A DNA stretch of 38,869 bases, taken from the NCBI GenBank assembly GCA_934271275.1, contig CAKQRD010000017.1, positions 1 through 38,869 of the forward strand, given 5' to 3'. Made by a program: the position numbers and the translations under genes. This document shows, piece after piece, positions 6,876 to 14,505 of this stretch; positions within the stretch are counted from its first letter, which is position 1, and each line of letters opens with the position of its first letter. The stretch comes from an uncultured Clostridia bacterium. GTDB lineage: Bacteria; Bacillota; Clostridia; Christensenellales; Borkfalkiaceae. Under the pieces are notes generated by a model that saw nothing but the letters and a program-made list of their open reading frames with translations, was not told the DNA's origin and did not search any database.

Positions 6876-9740
6876 TTATTCGTAAAGTCCGAAACGCACG
6901 AAAGCATATTCGGAAACCTCGTCGCGGGAAACGCCGTCCTTCCAGCTCCCTGCAAGCTCCCAGGTATACGGTCCTACGTTCTCGGGATCTTCGTTGTTTT
7001 TGAGATGAAACGGCCCTAACAAATTACGATTTCCGCTGTAAAGAGTTATCTCGGCGTGGTTTTTACCTTTAACGACGTAATTTGTTATATTTACCCTATC
7101 CGCAAAATACGATTTTTCGACTTTTTTGCCGTTTATCTTAATATCCGCAAGACAGAAATTGCCGGAAAGCTTCAAAATCACGGGTTTTCCGTCGCTTTCA
7201 AAATCCTTTTCAAGCGTAATTTCGCCCGCAAAGAACGGATACCCGTCCTTTACAAAATCATATAAAAGGTCTTTTTTCTTGCCGATATAGAAGTCGTTGC
7301 CGATAAGAACGTTTGCAGTTTTGCCGTTTTTAAATCCGTTCTCCGCATATACTCCGAAATCGCCGAACAAATAGCAGGCTTCTATCGTCGTGTCGTATGC
7401 GAGGCAGTTTTTAAGGCTTTCGTTCACGTCACCGAACAAAACGTAATACACGTTTTCGGCTTCGTAGAAATTGATCTTGATAACGACGGTATTTTCGCCT
7501 TCTTTTAGGAATCGGGAAATATCGGCTTTATACAGTTTTTTCTCAAAATCAGATTCGCCGTCAAACTCTACTCTGCACCCGTTTATTTCGCACCATTCGT
7601 TGTGCATATCCTCCGCAAGGAAATAAAGCTTTTCCGGAATATCTTTTATTCTGAAATCGTATTTAAGATAGACTGCGCCGTTGTGGCGTTTATTCAGAAG
7701 CTCCCAGAAAATCCCCATATAACGAAGCTTTTCGCTATAGTTTTCCCCATCCAAGGAATAGGACAGCTTATCCAAAGTAAGATAATTTCCGCTGTCGGAA
7801 GCTACATTAAACGCACCGCCAAGAGTGATTTCGGGCAGCTCTTTTTCTCTCGCCGTTTCTTTGTCTGAGAAGAACAATACGCGCGAATCACCCGATTCAA
7901 AGTGAAGCTCCTCGGAAACGGGCTTTTCTTCGAGAGTTTCGAGGTTTAGCTCGGTAAAACCCTTGAAATTGCCCGAAAATTTCACGTCGTAAGCTTTTTC
8001 GCCCACGTTTACGCAATAGATAAAACGTTTTCCGTTTATTTCACGGAGCGTAGAACGAATTTCGGTTTCGGTATCGTTTATCGTAAACTCCTGCGCCGCG
8101 GCTATTTCTTCGAGAGAAACGTTGCTACCGTAACCGAAATCGAACGGTTCGCCTTCGAGATATTCGGGAACGCCTGCGGTAAAAAGAATTTTACCCCCAT
8201 GACGCACGAATTCGTCCAAAAGCTCTTTCGTAAATTTCCCCATAGTGTAAGTTTCGGGGAAAACAAGGTATTCATACGAGCAGTTGCCTATAACGAGTTT
8301 ACCGTTTTCAACCTTTCCGTGCTTTTCCATAATCGTTTCGTCCGCGAGATGGAAAGGTATATTCATTTTAGCAAGCTTATCTGCAAGGTTAAGATAAGAA
8401 ACGTCTATATCTTTAAGCTTTTCAAGCTCTTCCCTCTTATATTCCAAATAAGAACTTCTCACCGTGCAGAACATAGCGACGTTCACTAATTCGCGGCTTT
8501 CGCCGAGAAGATAGCCGAGTCTTGCAAAATAGTCGTTAAATGATTTGAGATCGTGCCTTACCCAAGGGTTTGCCCACGAATAATGCGCGGGATAATCGCG
8601 TTTTCTCTGTCCGTGTTCCGAATACGGCAAAAGATGCTGACACATAAGGTTTATGCCGTAAACGTACTGACTTTCCGCAATACGTTTAAGCCTACGGGGA
8701 GTTACTCCCCAACCGCAACAGCCGTAAGTCTCGGTAAGAACTTTCTTTTTGCCGAGCTGTGCGGCTACCGAACCGAGCTGTTTCGGTGCGATAACGCCAG
8801 AAACGACAGCTCCCAAATGATCTATTCCGGGGATACTTTCGTATTCGTAAAACGGCATAACGCCCGCGCAACACATATCCTGCCATTGAAGAGATACTTC
8901 CTCAACGTAGTGTCCTGTAAATTCGCAACCGTTATTATTGCACCAGTCGTAAATTCTCTTTGCAAAATTATTGAGCATCAGGCTTTGCATAGAAAGCCAG
9001 TATTTATAACGGAAAGCTCTGTACCCGTCGCGTTCGACGAACATAAGTCCTAAACCGTCTAAAATATCAACGTCGTATTTTACCTTAAAATACGCGGGAA
9101 GAACCTTCGTATAAGGATGCCCCCATCTGTAATATTGCGGTTCGTCGGTGAAAAAACCTTTCAATTTTCCGCCGAAATCTTTACCGAAGCGTTCTTTATA
9201 TTTTTCGTGCGTTTCGGAAATAAATTTATCCACGACCTCGCCGTTAAGAATATCTGCGGTCGAGTTGGAAATACGTTCGTATAAATTAAGATATTCGCCG
9301 TCCGCATCCGTTTCCCACGATTTGCCTGACACGCGCTCGAATTTTCCACCGTCTATACGGTAAGATACGAGAGAGTTTTCGTCGTACGCGCCCTTAGTAT
9401 AAGTTATAAAACGGTCGCAGTTTTCGGGATCGGACAAAAGCTTGCCGCCGGCAAACCCGCTCGGCCAGCCGTTCTCGTCGTAAGCCCAGCTTTCCATTCC
9501 CTCTTTCGCGCCCTTATCTAAACAAGCTTTTACGCAATCGAACCATTTTTCGCCGAGATATTCGGTCGTAAGTCCGCCTCTCGCGTGCATAAAATAGCCG
9601 CCGAAACCCGCTTGCTTCATCCACTCTATCTGTCTTTCAAGCTCCGGAATTTCAAGCTCGTCGTTCCAGCTCCAAAAAGGAATCGCTCTGTATTCGCTGA
9701 TTTTTTCGCTTTTAAGTACAGTCGATAAATCTTCTTTCAA
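6876..9740 (-). CDS. GH106-like alpha-L-rhamnosidase, cytoplasmic
   Basis: This 954-residue protein fits the glycoside hydrolase 106-like family. The N-terminal TIM-barrel part carries PFWSWND (about 21-27) and GGYFMHARGG (about 46-55), the hallmark opening of these enzymes. Acid/base candidates sit in FFTDEPQYY, GHYVEE and LTETYGCCGWG. The C-terminal third is beta-rich with galactose-binding-like modules. There is no signal peptide or membrane segment, so it acts inside the cell on imported oligosaccharides or glycosides. Linkage to rhaA and the aldolase gene supports alpha-L-rhamnosidase activity, though the family is broad. The start codon is TTG (9738-9740), supported by AGGAGC six bases upstream. 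No transporter or regulator is adjacent. Confidence 0.83.
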   Translation of the reverse strand: MKEDLSTVLKSEKISEYRAIPFWSWNDELEIPELERQIEWMKQAGFGGYFMHARGGLTTEYLGEKWFDCVKACLDKGAKEGMESWAYDENGWPSGFAGGKLLSDPENCDRFITYTKGAYDENSLVSYRIDGGKFERVSGKSWETDADGEYLNLYERISNSTADILNGEVVDKFISETHEKYKERFGKDFGGKLKGFFTDEPQYYRWGHPYTKVLPAYFKVKYDVDILDGLGLMFVERDGYRAFRYKYWLSMQSLMLNNFAKRIYDWCNNNGCEFTGHYVEEVSLQWQDMCCAGVMPFYEYESIPGIDHLGAVVSGVIAPKQLGSVAAQLGKKKVLTETYGCCGWGVTPRRLKRIAESQYVYGINLMCQHLLPYSEHGQRKRDYPAHYSWANPWVRHDLKSFNDYFARLGYLLGESRELVNVAMFCTVRSSYLEYKREELEKLKDIDVSYLNLADKLAKMNIPFHLADETIMEKHGKVENGKLVIGNCSYEYLVFPETYTMGKFTKELLDEFVRHGGKILFTAGVPEYLEGEPFDFGYGSNVSLEEIAAAQEFTINDTETEIRSTLREINGKRFIYCVNVGEKAYDVKFSGNFKGFTELNLETLEEKPVSEELHFESGDSRVLFFSDKETAREKELPEITLGGAFNVASDSGNYLTLDKLSYSLDGENYSEKLRYMGIFWELLNKRHNGAVYLKYDFRIKDIPEKLYFLAEDMHNEWCEINGCRVEFDGESDFEKKLYKADISRFLKEGENTVVIKINFYEAENVYYVLFGDVNESLKNCLAYDTTIEACYLFGDFGVYAENGFKNGKTANVLIGNDFYIGKKKDLLYDFVKDGYPFFAGEITLEKDFESDGKPVILKLSGNFCLADIKINGKKVEKSYFADRVNITNYVVKGKNHAEITLYSGNRNLLGPFHLKNNEDPENVGPYTWELAGSWKDGVSRDEVSEYAFVRFGLYE

Positions 9741-9785
9741 AATAAGCTCCTTTCAGCGGAAAAACCGCATTTACGCTACGCTTAT

Positions 9786-9814
9786 ATATTAACAAAATAT
9801 CGCGCTTTCGGCAA
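9786..9814 (-). promoter_or_regulatory. Sigma-A-type promoter for the rhamnose unit
   Basis: On the - strand: TTGCCG (9809-9814), a 17-base spacer and TAATAT (9786-9791), about 45 bases upstream of the TTG start. It is the only good promoter seen before the three rhamnose genes. Confidence 0.6.
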
Positions 9815-9817
9815 GCG
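9803..9817. promoter_or_regulatory. Possible operator over the -35 of the rhamnose promoter
   Basis: CGCTT (9803-9807) and AAGCG (9813-9817) form a 15-bp inverted repeat with a 5-base centre that covers the -35 element. The place and symmetry suit a repressor site. The adjoining AAACGCTT also loosely resembles a CcpA cre site, but with several mismatches. This is an inference from one site. Confidence 0.3.
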
Positions 9818-9861
9818 TTTATCCAAAAAAACTCGCCGCAATTCCGATAATTTTCACAAAG

Positions 9862-9893
9862 AAAAAGGCGGCGGAAGACTAAGTTCCGTCGCC
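9862..9893 (-). terminator. Intrinsic terminator of the acyl carrier protein gene
   Basis: TTCCGTCGCC (9884-9893) and GGCGGCGGAA (9867-9876) form a 10-bp stem with one G-T pair. On the - strand it is followed by TTTTT (9862-9866). It lies just past the acpP stop. Confidence 0.88.
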
Positions 9894-9901
9894 GTCGTTA
9901 T

Positions 9902-10132
9902 TTAGTTTTTGCTTTCGATAAGCTTAACAATATCGCCGACCGTTTTAATGTTTACGGCGTCTTCTTCGGGAACGGTTATATTGAACTCTTCTTCGAGGTT
10001 CATAAGCATTTCCATAACGTCCAGAGAATCCGCGCCGAGATCTTTTACAACCTCTTTTTCGTCGGTTATTTCCGAAACGGGTTTATTAAGCTGCTTAGCG
10101 ATAAGCTCTTTTATCTTTTCTGACGTAATCAT
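9902..10132 (-). CDS. acpP: Acyl carrier protein
   Basis: This 76-residue acidic helical protein has the usual length of bacterial AcpP. The DSL motif is in GADSLDVMEM, with S36 as the phosphopantetheine attachment site. It carries growing acyl chains for type II fatty acid synthesis. GGAGG lies seven bases before the ATG. The gene is monocistronic, with its own promoter upstream and a strong terminator downstream. No fab genes are nearby. Clostridial genomes often carry several ACPs, so this may be the fatty-acid ACP or a paralogue. Confidence 0.93.
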   Translation of the reverse strand: MITSEKIKELIAKQLNKPVSEITDEKEVVKDLGADSLDVMEMLMNLEEEFNITVPEEDAVNIKTVGDIVKLIESKN

Positions 10133-10169
10133 TTAATATCCTCCGCAATTAGATTTGCATTACCTTTAT

Positions 10170-10198
10170 AGTTTAATATATTTTTTAATTTATTGCAA
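10170..10198 (-). promoter_or_regulatory. Sigma-A-type promoter for the acyl carrier protein gene
   Basis: On the - strand: TTGCAA (10193-10198), a 17-base spacer and TAAACT (10170-10175), about 37 bases before the ATG. The -10 is imperfect. Confidence 0.5.
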
Positions 10199-10241
10199 CA
10201 AAATAAAGCAAAAAACCGTATTTTTACAAAAACGATACTGC

Positions 10242-12044
10242 TTAAATCGTAAAATACGCTCCAAATTCGCCGTTTTTCAATATTATTTCGTTTTCAAGGA
10301 CTTCGTCCGTCAACGCATTTTTAAGTTTTCCGTCAAATCTTATATATTTTTCCCGTTCGCCGAAATTTGCGGCGACGAGAATTTCCGAGTATTCGTCCTT
10401 TCTATTAAAAACAAACGCGCCGTTATACGAATAAAGAATTTTAAGCTCCCCGTCCTTTAACGCCGATACGGTCTTGCGAAGCTTTCCGAGACGACGGAAA
10501 AACGACAAAAGCTCTTCGTCCCGATTATCCCACTCGAAATATCTTCTGTTAAGCGGATCTGTAAAGCCCTGCATACCTATTTCGTCGCCATAATAAACGC
10601 ACGGTACGCCTGCAAGCGTATAATTAAGAAGAGCCGCGGCTTTTACTCTGTTTTTGGCAAGTTCGTACTCAGTCCCATCGTAACGCACACGCGAAAGCTC
10701 TTCTTTCGTCTTTCCGTCTGAATTGAAATCCCCCACGGCGGAAAGAATACGCGCGGTATCGTGCGTACCTAAAATATTCATAACCGAATTAAGCACGAAC
10801 GACGGGTATCTGTCGAGCTGTTCTCTCACGCAATCGGCAATTCTCTCGGAATTTCCTTGCTTCACGAAAGAAATTATCGCGTTTTTAAGCGGATAGTTCA
10901 TAACGGAATCGAGTTCTTCCCCCAAAAAATATTCTCGCCGAACACCGTAAGATATTTTCGTGGAAGCTTCCTCCCAGACCTCGCCTATAACGATCGCGTT
11001 TTCGTTTTCGCGTTTTATCGCGGTTCTGATTTTACGAACGAAAGGAGCAGGCAATTCGTCCACGACGTCGAGTCGCCAACCTCCTATACCGAGTTTTGTA
11101 TATCGTGACAGCACTCCGTTTTTGCCGGTGATAAAATCTATATATCCGGAATCTTCTTTGTTAGTTGCGGGTAGAGTCGTTATTCCCCACCAACTTTCGT
11201 ATTCGGTAGGATATTTTATAAATTTGTACCAGCTTCTATACGGAGAGTTCGCGTCGCCATACGCACCGTGGTTGCCGTATGTTCCGTATTTGTCGAAATA
11301 AACGCTGTCATCGCCCGTGTGATTGAAAACACCGTCCAGAATAATTTTTATCCCGTATGAGTCTGCTTTTTCGATAAGTTCTTTAAAATCTTCTTCCGTT
11401 CCGAGCAGCGAATCGATTTTCATATAATCGCCCGTGTCGTAGCGGTGATTAGAGTACGCCTCGAAAACGGGATTAAGGTAAATAGCCGTAACGCCGAGAG
11501 AATAAATATAGGGTAATTTTTCTATAATTCCCGCAATATCTCCCCCGAAAAAATCGTTATTCAAAACTTTGCCTTCTGGCGTGGGGGTAAATATGGGAAC
11601 GTCCGATTTATCTTCGTGGTAAATTTTACCCTGCGGGATACGTTTATTCTTGTTCTTGCAATAAAATCTATCGGGAAAAATCTGATAAATTATTCCGCCG
11701 CAAAGCCATTCGGGAACGCTATATTCGGGTGAAAAAGAAGTTATATAATAACTCTCCGGCGCATCCGTCACAACGCCTTTAAGTTCCTTTCCCGCACCTA
11801 TATACAAATTTTTGCCTATCACGAAACGATAAGTATAAAGTCCGCGAGGAAAGGTTATACGGCACTCGAAATAACCGTTTCTCTTATCCATCTGCACGTT
11901 TTCGGTAAGGGCGACTCCGTCTTTTTCGTAAACGAAAACGACAGAGTCGAAGTTCCCTTTGACTCTGAACGTTATCTCTTTATCCGAGCGCACCGCACCC
12001 GTAACGCTTTTATAAAATTTGTCGAGCGGATTATACAACGTCAT
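10242..12044 (-). CDS. GH13 alpha-glucanase (neopullulanase/cyclomaltodextrinase-like)
   Basis: This 600-residue glycoside hydrolase family 13 enzyme has an N-terminal beta-sandwich (about 1-105, CBM34-like), a TIM barrel beginning at IIYQIFPDRF (118-127) and a C-terminal beta domain. All GH13 regions are present: DGVFNH (237-242), the nucleophile D326 in GGWRLD, acid/base E355 in VIGEVWE, and H428-D429. There is no signal peptide, so it acts on intracellular glucans, probably trimming the malto-oligosaccharides or branch stubs left by GlgP. Its ATG shares one base with the glgP stop (TAATG), so translation is coupled. It is the last gene of the glycogen operon. Exact specificity (maltogenic, debranching or cyclodextrin-cleaving) cannot be read from sequence. 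Confidence 0.9.
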   Translation of the reverse strand: MTLYNPLDKFYKSVTGAVRSDKEITFRVKGNFDSVVFVYEKDGVALTENVQMDKRNGYFECRITFPRGLYTYRFVIGKNLYIGAGKELKGVVTDAPESYYITSFSPEYSVPEWLCGGIIYQIFPDRFYCKNKNKRIPQGKIYHEDKSDVPIFTPTPEGKVLNNDFFGGDIAGIIEKLPYIYSLGVTAIYLNPVFEAYSNHRYDTGDYMKIDSLLGTEEDFKELIEKADSYGIKIILDGVFNHTGDDSVYFDKYGTYGNHGAYGDANSPYRSWYKFIKYPTEYESWWGITTLPATNKEDSGYIDFITGKNGVLSRYTKLGIGGWRLDVVDELPAPFVRKIRTAIKRENENAIVIGEVWEEASTKISYGVRREYFLGEELDSVMNYPLKNAIISFVKQGNSERIADCVREQLDRYPSFVLNSVMNILGTHDTARILSAVGDFNSDGKTKEELSRVRYDGTEYELAKNRVKAAALLNYTLAGVPCVYYGDEIGMQGFTDPLNRRYFEWDNRDEELLSFFRRLGKLRKTVSALKDGELKILYSYNGAFVFNRKDEYSEILVAANFGEREKYIRFDGKLKNALTDEVLENEIILKNGEFGAYFTI

Positions 12045-14467
12045 TATTTTATCCGTTTAAGATGCCAGATTCTATCTGCGTACTCTTTTATACTGCGGTC
12101 CGCGGAGAATATACCGGCCGCCGCGATATTGTTAAGGCTCTTTTTCGCCCATAAAAGTTTATCTTTATAAACCTCGTCGACTTTTTGATGAATATCGCAA
12201 AACGCCCCGAAATCTGCAAGGCACATATACGGATCGGCAACGGGACTTCCGGTTAAAAGATAACCCGCTATATCCGAAAAAGATTGTCCGTTAAAACCTT
12301 TGTTCAGCGCGGCGATAACTTTTTCGAGCTTCGGATTATTTGCGTAAAATTCGGTTGAATTGTACCCGTGCGCCCAAAGTCTGTCTACTTCCTCTGCCGT
12401 GAAACCGAAAATAAAGATATTATCGTCGCCGCAAGCGGCTTTCATTTCTACGTTTGCCCCGTCAAGAGTTCCTATCGTAAGCGCGCCGTTAATCATGAAC
12501 TTCATATTGCCCGTACCGCTCGCCTCTTTTCCGGCTTGAGAAATCTGTTCGCTTATTTCGGTTGCAGGCATAAGCTTTTCCGCCATAGAAACGCAGTAAT
12601 CTTCCATATAGACTACGCTTATTTTCTTGCCGATAACGGGGTCTTTTGCAATCTCCTCGCTTAAACAGCAGATAAGTTTTATGATTTGCTTTGCAAAATA
12701 GTACCCGGGAGCGGCTTTCGCGCCGAATATAAAAGTTTTTGGCGTCATCTCCTTGTCGGGATTCTCTTTCAGCTCGTTGTAAAGAGAAATAATATAAAGC
12801 GCGTTCATAAGCTGACGCTTGTATTCGTGCAATCTTTTTGCCTGAACGTCGAATACGGAATCGGGATTTATTATAACGCCCTGACGCTTCTTTGCGTAAG
12901 CGCAAAACGTTTCTTTATTATGCCTTTTGATTTCGTTAAGACGTTTAAGCACCGTTTCGTCCTTCTCGAATTTTTTGAACTTTGAAAGTTCTGCGGCGTT
13001 AAGCACGAATCCGTCTCCTATGCAATCGGTCAAAAGTGCGGAAAGTTCCGGATTAGACTGACACAACCAACGCCTATGCGCTATGCCGTTGGTAACGTTA
13101 GTAAATTTTTCGGGATAAACGTCGTTGAAATCCTTAAAGATGCTGTTTTTAATAATTTCGCTGTGAAGAGCGGAAACTCCGTTTACGTGATGAGACGCGA
13201 TAACGCTTAAATTCGCCATTCTCACCTGACTGTGAGAAAAAACGCTCATTCTCTCTATCTTGTCCCAGTCGCCGGGGAATTTGTTCCACATATCCGCGCA
13301 AAAACGCTGATTGATTTCTTTAAGAATCATATAAATACGCGGAAGTCTTCTCTGGATAAGGTCTTCGCTCCATTTTTCCAAAGCTTCGCTCATTACGGTG
13401 TGATTAGTATAAGCGACCGTTCTCGTCACGATATCCCACGCAGACTCCCACGAATAACCGTTTTCGTCTATAAGAATACGCATAAGTTCGGGTATGCAAA
13501 GCGCGGGGTGCGTATCGTTTATGTGTATTGCCGCCATATCGGGAAGCGTATCGAGAGAACCGTATCTTCTCTTATGATCGGCTACTATGTCTTGCAAAGC
13601 GGCAGAAACAAGCAAATACTGCTGTTTAAGCCTTAACGATTTACCCTCGAAATGATTGTCGTCGGGATACAAAACTTTGGAAATAAGTTCCGCCTCGTTG
13701 TCCTCTTGCATACTGCGCATATAATCGCCCTGCGAAAAGGTTTTCATATCGAACTTGTGGATATTTTGCGTTTTCCACAGTCTTAAAACGGAAACGGCGG
13801 CGGAATCCTTCCCGGAAATCATCATATCGTATGCGACGGCTTCTACCTCTTTTGCGTCTGCGTGTTCGATTTTTAAGCCCTGTTCCGTCCAGTTTTCCTT
13901 TACAAAACCGTCGAATTTGACTTTGTAGGTTTTATCGGGGCGTTGAGTGAGCCAAACCTCACCCCCCGGCAACCATATATCGGGAAGTTCCGTTTGCCAG
14001 CCGTCTACTATTTTTTGTTTGAAAAGTCCGTACTCGTAGCGGATAGAGTACCCCATCGCGGGATAGTCGAGAGTTGCGAGCGCATCCATAAAGCAAGCCG
14101 CAAGCCTGCCGAGACCGCCGTTTCCGAGTCCCGCGTCCGGTTCTATATCGTAAAGTTCTTCAAGGCTGCAACCGAACTCGTTTTCGAGTGCTTTTTCAAA
14201 GGAATCTTTTACGCCGAGATTATAGGCGTTGTTTTTAAGCGATTGTCCGAGCAAAAATTCCATACAAAGGTAATAAACTTTTTTGCCCTTTTCGTTATAA
14301 ACCTTTTTGTTAAACGCGCTGCGCTTTTCGAGAAGAATATCTCTTACGCACATTACTGTCGCTTTGTAAATCTGTTCTTTCGTCGCTTCCTGCGGGGTTA
14401 CGGCGAAGTATTTGGAAAGTTTGCTTTTAATAAGTCCTGCCGCTTCGTTTTCCGTTATTTTGTTCAT
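12044..14467 (-). CDS. glgP: Glycogen/alpha-glucan phosphorylase
   Basis: This 807-residue GT35 enzyme is of normal length for bacterial glycogen phosphorylase. The pyridoxal-phosphate lysine is K656 in the GTGNMKFMING motif. The N-terminal half carries the conserved GNGGLGRLAACFMD and GYSIRYEYGLF stretches. It releases glucose-1-phosphate from non-reducing ends of glycogen. A GGAGC site precedes the ATG at 14467 with slightly long spacing. It lies 38 bases after glgA and overlaps the GH13 gene by one base, so synthesis and breakdown enzymes share one transcript. The N-terminal phosphorylation site of animal enzymes is not apparent. Confidence 0.97.
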   Translation of the reverse strand: MNKITENEAAGLIKSKLSKYFAVTPQEATKEQIYKATVMCVRDILLEKRSAFNKKVYNEKGKKVYYLCMEFLLGQSLKNNAYNLGVKDSFEKALENEFGCSLEELYDIEPDAGLGNGGLGRLAACFMDALATLDYPAMGYSIRYEYGLFKQKIVDGWQTELPDIWLPGGEVWLTQRPDKTYKVKFDGFVKENWTEQGLKIEHADAKEVEAVAYDMMISGKDSAAVSVLRLWKTQNIHKFDMKTFSQGDYMRSMQEDNEAELISKVLYPDDNHFEGKSLRLKQQYLLVSAALQDIVADHKRRYGSLDTLPDMAAIHINDTHPALCIPELMRILIDENGYSWESAWDIVTRTVAYTNHTVMSEALEKWSEDLIQRRLPRIYMILKEINQRFCADMWNKFPGDWDKIERMSVFSHSQVRMANLSVIASHHVNGVSALHSEIIKNSIFKDFNDVYPEKFTNVTNGIAHRRWLCQSNPELSALLTDCIGDGFVLNAAELSKFKKFEKDETVLKRLNEIKRHNKETFCAYAKKRQGVIINPDSVFDVQAKRLHEYKRQLMNALYIISLYNELKENPDKEMTPKTFIFGAKAAPGYYFAKQIIKLICCLSEEIAKDPVIGKKISVVYMEDYCVSMAEKLMPATEISEQISQAGKEASGTGNMKFMINGALTIGTLDGANVEMKAACGDDNIFIFGFTAEEVDRLWAHGYNSTEFYANNPKLEKVIAALNKGFNGQSFSDIAGYLLTGSPVADPYMCLADFGAFCDIHQKVDEVYKDKLLWAKKSLNNIAAAGIFSADRSIKEYADRIWHLKRIK

Positions 14468-14505
14468 GTATTTATTTGCTCCGTTAAAGTAAAATCAAGT
14501 AGAAT

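Noticed and set aside
10200..10241. Terminator after the GH13 gene
   Set aside because: A weak stem with a bulge precedes a T-run on the - strand, but pairing is mostly A-T and too poor to call with confidence.
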